From contig OZ199839.1 in NCBI GenBank assembly GCA_964304625.1, positions 5,022,001-5,086,000 of the forward strand: 64,000 bases of DNA. The letters are read 5' to 3'. Each line of letters starts with the position of its first letter. Positions within the stretch are counted from its first letter, which is position 1. A model generated the notes under the pieces. The model searched no databases, was not told where the DNA came from, and saw nothing but the letters and a program-made list of their open reading frames with translations. Origin of the DNA: Kudoa neothunni (Eukaryota > Cnidaria). Shown piece by piece: positions 34,849-47,065 of the stretch. Made by a program: the position numbers and the translations under genes.

Positions 34849-36881
34849 ATGAAGGAAGTGATCGTACCAGATAGTGGCATATCATTAGGAAAAAAGCGAT
34901 CCAACCCACTAGACTATATAAATACGCGAAGAAACCTAGTAATATACACACAAACAAATCAACAAGCAGAACAACCATCTTCAGCACCAATTGGTAAGTT
35001 TTAACATTATTCTATTTAATAATCAAAGTTTTCTATCCATAGAAAGACCAGGATCAGTTCAAGCTTCAACGGGAATTCTGATGACATCCATGAACCTTTC
35101 CAATGCGATTATTGGATCTGGTGTTATCGGTAGGTTAAAAAAAGTGGGAGAATATTTTGTCAACAATCTTCAATTGTAGTATTACCGGTCAGCTTCGCGG
35201 ATGCTGGATTTGGTACAGCATTGATTTTGATGGCGATCTCTGTTAGTTTGGGATGTATATGTTTGAACATACAACTACAAACGCTGTAAATGGAATCTTC
35301 TAATGTATAAATAGGTTTTACAGTTATGTGTTTGGCTAAATTGTGCTCTTACACCAATCAAGAAGTTTATGCAGTAGAAGAATTCAATAGATTTTATTTT
35401 TGGTTTAACATTGTTACAGGATCTTATAAAGAAAACTTTTGGTGCAAGATGGATGTGGATTGTGTCATTATTTCAAGTCTTAAATTCATTTTTTGGTAAT
35501 AATTGTTAAAATACTGATTTATCGGCTAATCGATTATTATCCACTCGCAATAGCTGCTTTTACATATGCAATGGTCACCGCAGATAATTCGACAAGAGTA
35601 TTGATGTATTTGGGTACATAAAATAGACAGAATTAGTATTCTAAATAATCTTGCTTGTAGCACCAAATTATCCATATCTACACCGAAGAGAAATCGTGCT
35701 GGTGTTTTATTCTATCTTAGTGCTAATGATGTCATACCCAAATAATGTGGCCTATTTATCAAAAGTATGCTCTTTTAAATGTATCAGACTTATCCAATCA
35801 TTTACTTAAGATGTCGTTTATTTCGGTAATATGTGTTGGTGTATACACAGCCGTGGTAGTGGTTAAGTCATACACAGCCACTCCCACTATGTAATAATGA
35901 TGGATGTGAAGCGAGTCCTAATTAAACCCATGAATTATGAATTTTAGGCATGTATCGTATGGTACTTATGATTTCGCTAGAGTTGGAGTTCTTGAGGCAT
36001 TAGCTGTGTTAATTTTTGGTAACTACTACAACCCAATAAAATTTTATACTCTTTAGCTGCCTCATGCCAACAAGCTATTGGAAAAATCTATACAAGTATG
36101 AGATGCCCCTCATTGAAAAGATTCTCCGTCAGTGTTTTTGCTAGTCACATTCTTGCAAGTGTTATCTATATAATTATTGGTGCCAGCGGGTTTGTTACAT
36201 TTTCGGGTTTCATCCAAGGTAAGATTTTTTCAATGTATTCGATCAATATATGTTATCCTTGTAGGCAATCTGCTCAACGAGTACTGTGTGGAAGATACCG
36301 CCGCTATAGTTGCGAGAGTCTGTTTTATTCTTACTCTTGCATTTTCGACTCCTCTACACGTCATTGTGATAAGAGAAGTACTACAATTGAAATATTTTGT
36401 GTGAAACTAACTCCTTTATAGGGGATTGAAAACATATACAGCAGGTTCCAGCTTCGTCGTTTGTACACACGTTTGCTTCACTATTCCATCACATCTTTCA
36501 TTGTCATACTTGTTTACAACATTGGTTCATTATTTAATGATTTGGGGTGGTTGGTTTCACTAGCAGTATGTTACATTTAGATACTTAGATTGTGTTGGGT
36601 TCATTACCTTTTTAGGGATGTATTGCAAGTTCTCCTATCGGTATTATTCTTTTCTATAATCGCTAATTAATTTTTTCCAAGTTTTTATTTTCCCGGCGCT
36701 TTCCTATTTTCTACTCATTAGAAGGAGCGAACATGTGTCATTGGCTGTAAAGATTTTGTGCTTGTTTACAGCGCTTATTGGATTCACCATGATGTGTATG
36801 GGAATTAAAACCGTCATTAGACCCATTGGGCCTCTCCATCCGATTCCCAAATATTTCTGCGATTCTAACTTTGAGTTATAA
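34849..36881 (+). CDS. Amino-acid transporter, SLC38/AAAP family
   Basis: Multi-pass membrane transporter for neutral amino acids, probably coupled to Na+ or H+. Starts MKEVIVPDSGISLGKKRSNP with a hydrophilic N-tail of about 60 residues. Then the family hallmark of TM1: MTSMNLSNAIIGSGVIG (compare NxxNxIIGSGIIGLP), followed by LPVSFADAGFGTALILMAIS. Further hydrophobic segments include CGVYTAVVVVKSY-like, LEALAVLIFAASCQQAI, SVIYIIIGASGFVTFSGF, RVCFILTLAFSTPLHVIVI, CIASSPIVFIFPALSYFLL and CLFTALIGFTMMCMGI. About ten or eleven TM helices in all. Exons are short and joined by roughly 40-60-nt introns. The PEST-like C-tail is short (KYFCDSNFEL). Which SLC38 member it is cannot be told by eye; SLC38A7/8/11 type is likely. 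Confidence 0.8.
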
Positions 36882-38807
36882 TTAAAATTTTTGCTTCATG
36901 TTCTATACAGACTAGTAGATATTGACTGTAATAAACTTTATTTTAGTTCGATAGCGGTATATTTGTCTTTGTTATTTTACTACTCGACTCTATTTTTATT
37001 CCGACTGTTAAAATGACTCAATTTTTTTCTTCCGTCGTCTCTTAAAGTGACAGATTATTAAAAATTGTTCCAAATTTTAACTATTAAAATTAATTTGGAA
37101 TTGAGGCGTTACTTCAACCCCCATCAAACAGACCAACCTGGTTAGAACAATGCCTTTTTTATATCATTAATTTATTACTGAATTTCTTGTATTGAAAATC
37201 ATAAATATTGCATTTTCGTTAGGTGTGTCCTGGAAAAATCTTAATCTTTATTAAATATATATAGATTTAAAAATTTTGCATTATGTATGAAGACATCTGT
37301 ATTAATTTATGTTAATTTATTTAATCGTCGAAAATATTTAATTTTATGTTGACTATTTTATTATTTTAATCGAGTTAGGAGGATAGAAAAAATATCAAAA
37401 ACGTAACTCTACATTGAAAAATCACGTAAATTAGTTCCTTAAATAACTCGGTCAAAAATATTTTTGAATTTATTTGTCGCGCGTAAAAATATCGAATTAA
37501 TTTAATCCCTGCCGTATGCGAAAAAATTATGTATCCCTAAAATATGGTATCTGTCGTACCCACGAGAAATCTATCTGAATAAACTTTAAATTACCCCAAA
37601 ATACCGAAATAATAAAAGTAAATTAAAAAACAATATAAAACTAAACTCAAATTCGAATTCGAATAATTTCCCAATTTTTTTAATGTCTAAAACGGCTTTA
37701 TGAGTCAGGCAAAGAAATTTAACTGCATGAATATAATGTAATTCATTCGCCTTAATTTAATGTAAATCAACGATTTCATGAACCCTCTTAGGTAAATAAA
37801 CTTTGGACGTATTGATAATCCAAAAAATGCATATTATTGTTCATTAGAGTCCCCGATTTTATGCACTTCTGAATATTCTTGTAAAAATGGATCATACCAA
37901 AGCGACACAATACTTCCTTATTTTTCTTAATAGTCTTGGTTCTTGGCATATTTATCATGAATTTTTTTGATTGTTCCAAAATGAAAAACATCAACAATAT
38001 AGTCCACGCTGATCAATATTTTTTGAAGGCTCGAAATAAAGTTGTCGGAAATATTAATTAATGCCCCTAATAACTACTCGGCTTGTAGAAGATAGAAGAT
38101 TGCATTGTGGTTCTTTACCTCGTATAATTATAATTTTTTGCTATTTTGCTAAAAATAAATATTTTAATCCTTAAGGATGTTAAATACACTTAAAATTCTA
38201 ATCGATCAACAGAGCGATAATACTTCGGATTAACTTTCATGAATATCAACCTCATTCTATTAGATGCAAAACCTTATTTATATCAAATGTAATTTAATTA
38301 CTACTAGTTGTTTTTATTGAAACATATACGAAATGAATTTATGAAATAGTTGGGTATTATTTGTAAAATAATGATATCACGTGATTTAAAAGGTGTTAAA
38401 TTGTTATTTTAGAAATGAAAATTGCTGTTATTCTATGGTGATAACAAAGTGGCGTTGTTTCAATTAACTAACATAATAAATTTCACTTTATAAAACAAAG
38501 TGTATTTGAAATTAGGATATAAACAGCAACTTTAAAATACGGGAAATACTCCGATCAGAATTCAGGACTCGACTCAAAACAAGAAGAATTAAGCTGTAAT
38601 TTAATTTTTATTGCCTTAAATAAGAGTAAAATTAACTATAGAATATTGTCGAACATTTTATGTGAAACTTTATTTATTATAATAATTATTAACAGAAAAT
38701 ATAAAAATAAGTGTCTAAATTTTAATCTAAAAATCACCATTAATTAAATAAAATAAATTCCCTTATGAATTAAAAAAGAAAAATTATCAATGTGAAGACA
38801 GAGATTT
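36882..38807. other. AT-rich intergenic region
   Basis: Convergent spacer between the SLC38-type gene and the mtRNA polymerase gene. A 69-codon minus frame at 37788-37997 is Lys/Met/Phe-rich with no family resemblance and is not called. Confidence 0.4.
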
Positions 38808-41800
38808 CATGAACATATATATTCATCGGAATTTTTGAGGGCCGACAAATCGAGGGTTCCAACGTCTTTGAACAATGGTACCTTGTATTTTGCTCTAAAA
38901 GTGGACAAGTTATTAGGCAAATTAACTCCAAATAAAAACTTTGGTGAAAGATTCTCGTTTAAATCTTCGTAAATTCGTTCCAATACAGGTTCCTTGTAGA
39001 TTAGAAAGATTTGTTCTTTGATGATCTAAATAGCCGGTAAGACAAAAGTCAAGATTATTTGATATCATCAACAAAATAAAACCTGTTGAAGTCGGTCTAC
39101 ATCACAAGGATGAGTCCAATAGGAGTCATGAACTCCTATAACTGTGATGTTTTCTTTTTTACAAGCCAAAACAACGTTGGTGAATAGCGAACCATCGATA
39201 GAATCGATCAAATTAGGCAGAAAAGAGTTAATATATTTGTATTTAGTAGGAGACAAACCTTGTTTCTATACGAGAGATTAGCAAGTTGAAAAAATTCACT
39301 TTAGATCAATACTTTTATATCGGTACAATCAACAATATCGCGATGCCGAATGATCCAGTCAAACCTTGATTTTCTGAGGTGTTTCTGCACGAAAATAGGC
39401 ATAACATGGAGACCACTGGGGCTGAACCAGCTGGGAAACCGTTGATCATCACAAATAACTGAAGCCAAGTCGACCAGCCATCCCTACACGGTAAATTTCT
39501 AATTCACTTTGAAAACTTTCGCTAACTACCTTGAATGAAGTTATTCTCGATAAATTTTGATCAAAAATGGCGCGATTGATTGCAATATCCAATTCATTAA
39601 ACAAACTTCTATTCACATTTATAAATTGAGGGTTATCCTTTAGAAAACTGTTAAATTCATTAAAGCTGGAGCTGGGGTGTGTTCGTTTGGACAATGGAGA
39701 CAAAATATTTCGAATAATAAAGGGTTTAAGTGCTGAAGCTGTGAGTATATTTTTTTCAATCAGCTGAGGATAGAGAGTGCTGAAAAGTTCAAAATATTGA
39801 GGCGAGGATTCGTTGAGAAGAGTTTTGACCTTGGCGGTGAGGTATTCGTAGACATCGTCCGAAGAATCTTTGAAAAACACTTTAGACATTGATGACATTC
39901 TAAGAACACAAACAACGATCAGTTCGACTACTAACAATTTTTCTAATAAGCAGGCACATACCTGGCCAAATTTTCATCTTTCAGCAGTAGACAAAGATGA
40001 GTCACAAGAGTGGCGCTGATATCCACTTTAACCGGATAGCCTGATTTGTACTCCTCGCCACACTCTCTGCTATCCAAAGTGTTTTTTATCTCGTTACAAA
40101 TTGAAAGTATTTGCCAGCATTTATGAGGGTTGTCTTGTCTCCACCAATCACACTGTTGATAGTTGTTGGCCGAATCGATAACTTGGTTAAGTTGTTTATC
40201 GATAGCATCGACATAATCATCCAGTGACATTTTTCCTGTTCTGTCACGACCGTACTTGGTTATGTACAGGTGGATTTTTAGCGAACGTAACCCACTCTCA
40301 TTAACAACTTTCTTTTGATGAAACTGAAACAACGATCTGATAATATCGGCTCGATGATGATGTAGATAGGAAGTGGGGAAATATCTCCCTCGATAGTCAC
40401 ACTTGTAATTGATGTAGAATGGGGTGAGCGAACCGAAATTTTTCGCAATTTCAACCGACCGTTGATTGTATTGTAAAGAACTGGATGCAGAGTTTGCCAC
40501 TTGATAGTACTGTTTAGCCATCGACAAGCAGTGTCGCAAGAAGTCAGGATCATTATATTGCTCAGGATATTCAGGAGTGAACAAACTAATAACTTGATTA
40601 GGAGTGATTGTAGAACAGCTGTTGGAGATTCCAAACGATCTCCACCAACCGAAATCAACCTTTTCGACAGCTTGAATTATTGTTGGGTTGAATTCCATAG
40701 GAGTGCTATTCAACACATTCAAAACATCGATGTATTTGTAATGTGGATAGTGGACACTTTTTTCATGGTATCGTTGAAACAATTCAGGTTCATAGACATT
40801 ACTCACAGGATAATTTTTAGTGAAAAGTAGTCCACTGTCAGTTGTAGGCGAAATGTAGGGTAGATTTGGAATAAGTTGAGGCAGTTTATCAAGAGAAATA
40901 AATACATCATTGCTACTCAGATAAATTGCCTCATTATCCTTGTTATATTCATAAAAGTAAGGATTAGTTGCACTTTCGTATTTTCTTCTTAGATATGCCA
41001 CCAAATTTGGATTAATGCGTACATAATTTGGTATAATATTTGTGGCCCTGTGGCAGAAACGGTCGTTGTTTGAGAAGTTGGTCACTCTTTCGAATATCTT
41101 CATGCTGTTGGAATATCTGAAATTTTTTCCCATCACTCTTTGAAAAATTACATTGGATAGCTAAAAGTGAGATAGTTTGATCATCTCAGTTGATAAAAAC
41201 ACTTTTAAACCAATTGTTATAGGTAAATAAGATATAGATTCATTGCTAACTCCATGTGGGTCTATCTGATTAGATATTCTATGGTAAAAATCACGGTGGG
41301 TTTGATTTGGGGGTTTTAATCGAAAACTCTGATAGTAATGTTTACCAATCTCAAACAACTATTACAGAAAAATTGATTTAACAAGCTTATAATAAACGAA
41401 GCTGAGATAAAAATTAGAATACAATAGGAGTTTTTCCATATTCGTAATTGAAATTGTTCAGGATAATTTTGGCAAAATTATTTCCCATATCCCAACATAT
41501 TTGATCACAATATTGAGGCCCTTTGTGACAAATATCCCACATAATGCTATCAATAATCAACAAGCTTAACAAATGTATATCTATTGAGTGAAATAGATCA
41601 AAAAATGTGAGATTGGTTTCGTCAATTGCGATTCCTATGAATTGGTTAACTAAACTTAATTTAATGGTCGGGAGTGTAACCTACTATTTTCGATTCTAAT
41701 TTCAAAATATCGAGCCAACTCTTTCGCACAATATTGTCTCAATGTTTCAAATGGTTCCGGCATTGGGACTTTATGACGGAAATCCAACTGTTCAATGTTC

Positions 41801-41863
41801 ATACTGCCCACTGAGTCAATAAATCAATAAAAAATCTACCTAAATTCACTTACAACTCTTCAT
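38808..41863 (-). CDS. POLRMT: Mitochondrial DNA-directed RNA polymerase, divergent
   Basis: Single-subunit, T7-like RNA polymerase that transcribes mtDNA. ATG at 41863 (MKSLG|SMNIEQLDFRHK), stop at 38808. Ordered landmarks: YKCDYRGRYFPTSY (template/DxRGR block), LRSLKIHLYITKYGRD, WWRQDNPHKCWQILSICNE, YPVKVDISATLVTHLCLLL (motif A region, catalytic Asp kept), DSSDDVYEYLTAKV, LTASALKPFIIRNILSPLSK (motif B region), WFSPSGLHVMPI, FLPNLIDSIDGSLFTNVVLA, and VHDSYWTHPCDVDRLQQVLF (motif C, second catalytic Asp). The acidic C-tail is short. By my alignment motif A has lost the GSCNGLQ signature and motif B lacks the usual Arg and Tyr. No PPR or long N-terminal extension is seen, so the predicted product is much shorter than the human 1230 aa. 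About six exons. Confidence 0.85.
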
Positions 41864-42203
41864 TTTAGATACACTCACACTGTACATAAATCTCAAGTCT
41901 ACAAAATAATTGACTTTTTCATTAATTATCATAAAAAATACCATCTTCGGTATAAAATCGATAAAAATCTATCCATTTGGTAGTGTTTGTCTGGTATTCC
42001 TGCTCGTTTATTCTAATGCAACTTGTTGTATCTAGGTGAAAATATTTTATAGATAAAATGAAATTATTTCTTTAATTACTTTCTCCATAGTTGATATTTT
42101 TAATTGCACATGAATAATTTCTAACTTGAAAATATTTTTCCAATTTGTGATTGTCGTTATAGAGCTTTAAAATGGAATTTATTTTTTAATGATCAATTTG
42201 ATT

Positions 42204-42577
42204 TTATTGATTCACTTTCAGTGCTAAAGCTTCTTGAACAAAGTTCTCATTTGAAAAAGCTTTATTAAAAGATTCCATCTCCTCTTCGTTTAAAGGTCTT
42301 ACGTTGTTGTGGTAGACGTTGAGCGCTATTTTTGATGCATTTTTGCCGTATTGCAATGGATTTTCTAACCATTTTCTCAATAATGTGTCGTAGCTATGAC
42401 CTGAGTGATCCTTAAATTCAAAATTTAAATCAATTTTAATATTAAAATTCGTACCAACTTGACCGATCTAAACAAATATTCAAGTATAAAACTGTCTTCT
42501 AGTAAATGATCTCCGGGGTAAGTTGTTTTCTTCTTGGTAGTAGCAACGTAAGAACTATCTATCAAACTGTTTAACAT
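42204..42577 (-). CDS. Hypothetical protein, 109 aa
   Basis: Two exons (42455-42577 and 42204-42410) around a 44-nt GT-AG intron. The product begins MLNSLIDSSYVATTKKKTTY, continues GDHLLEDSFILEYLFRSVKL and DHSGHSYDTLLRKWLENPLQ, and ends NEEEMESFNKAFSNENFVQE-ALALKVNQ. Soluble, mixed charge, probably all-helical; no signal or membrane helix. Amino-acid use is clearly coding. The start is the only upstream ATG in frame. Family not recognised. A TCACGTGAC motif lies about 100 nt upstream (42679-42687). Confidence 0.65.
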
Positions 42578-43040
42578 ATTTCCTCATTAATTTACTCACA
42601 TCTTTTAAATTTCGAATATAAATTCGAATCAAGAAGAATTTTTAGCATTTTAAAATATCAACACTCTGATCAAATATATCACGTGACATACATTCACACC
42701 ACATTTCCGGGGTTAGTTTTAAAGTTGGCGAAATTTTTATTTAAACATATATATATCTATTTGAAGAAATTAATTAATTCTTGTTGAATTAAATTTTTTA
42801 TTTATTTTAGAGAGGGATGTTTCAATTTTATTTTTTCGGCTCAAACTTATATCTATGTATTAATTGAAATATACAATTATTATAATACTATTTAATCACG
42901 AAATTCATTGGAGATTCGAATGGTTTATGGGATGGGCATTAGGGAATAGGCTTCTCAAATATACCGAATACACCCTCATTCGATACCATTTAAATAGGAG
43001 TTCATTGGTTTGAGGACGGACTTTCTATTCGCACATAACT
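42578..43040. promoter_or_regulatory. Divergent intergenic region with TCACGTGAC
   Basis: Separates the divergent 109-aa orphan (-) and MMADHC (+). A palindromic E-box TCACGTGA (extended with C) at 42679-42687 resembles USF/MITF-TFE class bHLH-Zip sites. Otherwise AT-rich. Confidence 0.35.
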
Positions 43041-44002
43041 ATGAATAGACAAAGTATTATTAGATGGTAATAATTTTAATGTATACGTTTATTAGTTTTA
43101 AAACAAATAAAAAAGTCTTCGTCTGCCAATAATCAACTTACATTGGAAAAATATTCATTTGGGGGAGCATCTTTTAAATTTTTCCCAAATATTAGCTTTA
43201 TCAATCTAATTAATAATTGTAAAGCAAACAAAACAAACACTGAAACTCCTCAATGTCTAAAAAAATCAGTCGCAACCGCCAACCAATTCTCCAATCTAAA
43301 TCTAGACGCAGTAGAATATGAAGTTGGTTCAATTGTTTTGGAGTTTATTTAATATTCAATCAGCACTCGGAGAAGGTTTCCTTGATAAAAGAAAAAAATG
43401 GTAAAATTTTAGTGTTTAAAAATCTCGGAAATATTGAATGCTCAATACAAAAATGTCCACAACATATACTGCCAGAAATAGAACAAAGGTTCAACATACC
43501 GGACACGGTTGATAAACAAAAACTTGTCATTTTGTTATTCAATAAACAAACTGACGTTGAAATGGTTAGTTACTCCCCAGAAGTGGAAGAAGAACGATTT
43601 ATTCTGGCTGAATCGGTGATTTTATGTCGTAGAAATCTTTTTTTGAAACTTACTCTCAGTTTAAACAAGATGCCCAGGTTATCTGCGAATTTTTAAAACA
43701 GAAAAATTTCTATTGTGATTTTATCGACCCTGCCACCGCTTCGCCTGTACATCCTACATCAATTTGATCACCGATTGATTCCTCTTATATTGCTTTAGTA
43801 TTATGACAAGATGCAAGATTCACCGATTCTGATTGAGACCAGTTCGGTTTTTGAATGTTTAGGCGAACTTACAGTCGATTCAGGCTGTTGTAAGGTGTTA
43901 TTTCATCCTCGTTTCGGCTCCAAAGTGATGGCCTTTATGATGATCACCAATGCCAGCCTTGACTCTCCATTCCTCATCAATATCATATCTGGTTGTTTGT
44001 GA
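43041..44002 (+). CDS. MMADHC: MMADHC-like cobalamin trafficking protein (cblD)
   Basis: Works with MMACHC to deliver vitamin B12 to cytosolic methionine synthase and mitochondrial methylmalonyl-CoA mutase. Recognised from NIECSIQKCPQHILPEIEQR (human xxECAIQTCPELLRKDF), KLVILLFNKQTDVEMVSYSP, EVEEERFILAESVI, FKQDAQVICEFLKQKNFYCD (human ICYALRAEGYWAD), FIDPATASP, and the C-terminal TVDSGCCKVLFHPRFGSKVM...MITNASLDSPFL. The N-terminal third (KYSFGGASFKFFPNISFINL...) aligns loosely. Introns interrupt after LEF, after AESVI and after ASP. The first exon is not settled: the exon frame beginning near 43128 has no ATG, and the nearest upstream ATG (43041, MNRQSIIR) does not join in phase with the obvious splice sites. 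The body of the gene is certain; the start is not. Confidence 0.85.
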
Positions 44003-46007
44003 TGGTGAGATTCTTCCTGGCGTTTTTTAATTAATTTATTCTTAGATGTAATCAATTTTGATTTTTTTGCTTAAATTTTAATGAAATCTAAAACGATAAG
44101 GGCCAATAATACGATATATTATATTATTATATCGATTTTTTAATTAATATCTCTAAAGAATTATCGTTAATTGAATTTTATCTAGGTTTGTAAATATTTT
44201 AACTTGAAATTAGATAAATTAACTTCATATTTTGAATAAATGGATCAGTTGTTATTTCATTCCAGTTAAAAAGAAATTAATTTGTGATATGTATATCTAA
44301 TAGAAAGAATAATCAGAAATTTTAATTGAGAATTCTGCTTCTTAGTTAGTTTAAATAAAAATTTGGGGACCATTTAATCATTTTTTACAGGAGTTTTTAT
44401 TGCTCTTCTTAGAATTTTATAATTTGTCTGTAGTTGTGTTTATAGTCTCATATCCATGGCTAAAAATAATTAAATTTATCGGTCAGAAAAAGATAAGGCG
44501 TGTAAAACCTATAAATACGATATATAAACTTTACATCAGCACTTTCCAACTCGGAGTGCAAACTAAAGGTTTAGGGGTACGAGATTGAATCATAAGCGGG
44601 AATAATTTTGTAGAGAATTTTTAAACTATATTACTAGGGTTTTAAGATTTCAATAGTAAGAACTTATTGAATAAAACGCTATTTTATTTAGTTTAATTAA
44701 TTTTTATTTTGATATAATGCAGAAATGTCTTATAAAACGTGTTTAATTAATAAATTTAATGAAGAAAAATTTTAAAATATTAAAATTACAATGGGACGAT
44801 AAAACGAAATTATCTTTACTTAATTCTTAAAGCCAGCTCTATATTACACGCAAGATTAATTAACTTCGAAATTTTGAACAAATTGAACCTTGTGGTGTAT
44901 AGAAGGGTGTAGATTTCGTTGTTTCATCTAAAGGGGGACGAGTCTGATTTGAGTTGAGAGGGGCTGCATATAACTCTGCAGCGCGCATGCATGACAACTT
45001 AAGATTAAATTTAGTCCTCTTTATTGTTAAAGAAGAAAAAGCAAAACTGAGTACAATTTTATCATGTCTTATATTTATTTTAATTCCAAAAACACGACTT
45101 GGTTTTTAGATTTGTGCGCATGCTTAGAATATTTTGATAAAACAATCGTGTTATACTTGATTCTTTTCAAAACGTACATGGATTTTGTTCCAAGCTACGA
45201 TACTGCATTATTTTTGTCAACAATTAGGTCTTTTGAATAAATTAAGGAACTATAATAATTTAACAGCTCAACTTCCTTTAATCTTTATTGGGGAAAACTG
45301 GATTTAAATATAACTTAATCGACATATAATGATTTAGCCAATTGTCAAAATTATTTAATTTGTGTAAAAAATACAAAATTAGAACATCTCATGAGATTAA
45401 AGATTGTAAAAATTAATACATTTGTCAAGAAAAAAATTAGGTTCTCACAGATCAATCTTCCTCGAACTTTTTAGTCAAAAAAGGTTGGATGGGCGATTTA
45501 TATTAAAAAAATCATAATAATACAATATTATTTAATGGAATAATAGTATATTTTGATACTCAGATTTTTATTTATTAAAAAACATTATTAAAATTATAAT
45601 TTTATGGTTTGATAGAAAGAATTATTAAATAAGATCAAAAACTATGGATCCAAATGAACCCCAGTTATACTCCGAGGAGCCTGATTATTTGTTACTCAGA
45701 AGGCTAATTAGTTGAAACCTTTAATCTACCGTGCGGAAATGTGCGAAGATTAGCGATTATCATTATATGCAAATTTTAGCCTAATGAGTTGCTAAAATAA
45801 AGAATTTATGATTAGAAACCTTTTTACAAAAGTATATTTTGTGTTTTTCGTGATTAACAAAAAATTCTCAAATATCCAAGTCGACTGATTTAACATTATT
45901 CTTAAAAAATCCATCGTCAGCGTAACAATTATTGAACACTCATAAGTTAAAAAATGATAATATTTCTTAGAACGGATGTGAAAAGTGTTTGCGCGAACAA
46001 ACATTGA
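44003..46007. other. AT-rich intergenic region
   Basis: Two kb without a recognised gene. Contains GC-rich patches such as GCGCGCATGCATGAC near 44990 and TGTGCGCATGCTT near 45115, similar to the promoter palindromes elsewhere but with no adjacent gene identified. Confidence 0.4.
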
Positions 46008-46016
46008 TCACGTGAC
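46008..46016. promoter_or_regulatory. TCACGTGAC E-box at BAP18 start
   Basis: Extended palindromic E-box ending 6 nt before the BAP18 ATG at 46023. The same 9-mer occurs upstream of the 109-aa orphan at 42679. Confidence 0.4.
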
Positions 46017-46022
46017 ATTTAA

Positions 46023-46253
46023 ATGGGCAACGAAAAGATCGCAGAAATTTTCTCACTGGCCGGTTCTAGTTTTACCCAGTTAGGATCGGCTATTGCCACC
46101 TCAGCTGAACTACAAGAGAAGCATGCTAGGCTCACATGGGATGAAGAAGACCTAAAGACACTTAAAGAGGCTTTGAGTGAGTTTGGTGACCGTATCGATA
46201 CCGTAATGGATAGAATGCGTGATAAAATGGACGTCAAACACGTTGTTAAATAA
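46023..46253 (+). CDS. BAP18: Minimal BAP18-type chromatin subunit, 76 aa
   Basis: Human BAP18 (C17orf49) is a small SANT-like subunit of NURF/MLL-type chromatin complexes. The N-terminus EKIAEIFSLAGSSFTQLGS aligns with human KVGEIFSAAGAAFTKLGE. After a short linker, LTWDEEDLKTLKEALSEFGD aligns with the SANT-like WTETEIEMLRAAVKRFGD, followed by a helix RMRDKMDVKHVVK (human IKERTVAQIKATVKRK). The frame is one uninterrupted exon with a stop right after that helix. It thus lacks the roughly 100-residue disordered tail of the human protein. I see no downstream exon that would restore a tail. The ATG sits just after an E-box. Confidence 0.75.
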   Translation: MGNEKIAEIFSLAGSSFTQLGSAIATSAELQEKHARLTWDEEDLKTLKEALSEFGDRIDTVMDRMRDKMDVKHVVK

Positions 46254-47065
46254 TAAAACTTTCGTCAAAATATGATCACTCTCTTTATAACGGTGTTTCT
46301 GTATAATTGTTGTGTTCTTCCCGAATAAAGTTTCTTTGTTGCAAATGAACTTTTGTTTACATAAATAATAAACCATACATTCCTTTGATTATTCCGATGA
46401 ACAATGTTTTACCAAAATTCTCTTATTTTTAAAGTTATTGTACATTTATTATAATTTTATGAATGACTGGACATTATGTAAGATGGAACAACGTGGTTAA
46501 ACACGCTGCTATTTGTTCATTAATATAAAAGATTTCACCATTGATATTCTGATGGAGAAAGTATAAAATACAGTTAATAAAACAAGAATTTTCCAATTTA
46601 TTCATTTCCTTATAAAATAACGTAGATATAGTAACATTTTTGTGATAGAATGTTTTTAATGCGCTGAGAACGATAATATGATTAAATTTTTTATGAATCG
46701 TTAATGTTATGAATAGTAGAGGATTCTCTCAATAATATTGTTATCTAACTTAATTTTTTACACGTGTGACATTTTTTTCTAGTTTTATTACATTTCTAAT
46801 CGAGCTATATAAATTTAAATGATTGATAACTACTTAGGATACAAGAAGTTAATTATATTAATTCATAGTGAGCAATTATAAACTGATTGTGTGTTTGTTT
46901 GTTGAACTAACGATTTATATAAAGTTTAGTACAAAATAATTTAAATTAATGATTTTATATTGCTTTCAGTATAAATGAATAAAATACAACAGTATTCAGC
47001 AAAATAATGCACTCGGAGATTAAGCCTCAACCCATTCAACACATATTCATCTAGGAATCTTCATA
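46254..47065. other. AT-rich spacer
   Basis: Between BAP18 and the membrane orphan, both on the plus strand. No exon or motif recognised. Confidence 0.4.

Noticed and set aside
37788-37997. 69-codon minus frame in the SLC38-POLRMT spacer
   Set aside because: No family resemblance and composition like random AT-rich sequence.
44540-44590. GGTTTAGGGGTACGAGATTG resembling the reverse complement of sequence near 31441
   Set aside because: The shared stretch is only about ten bases and could be chance.
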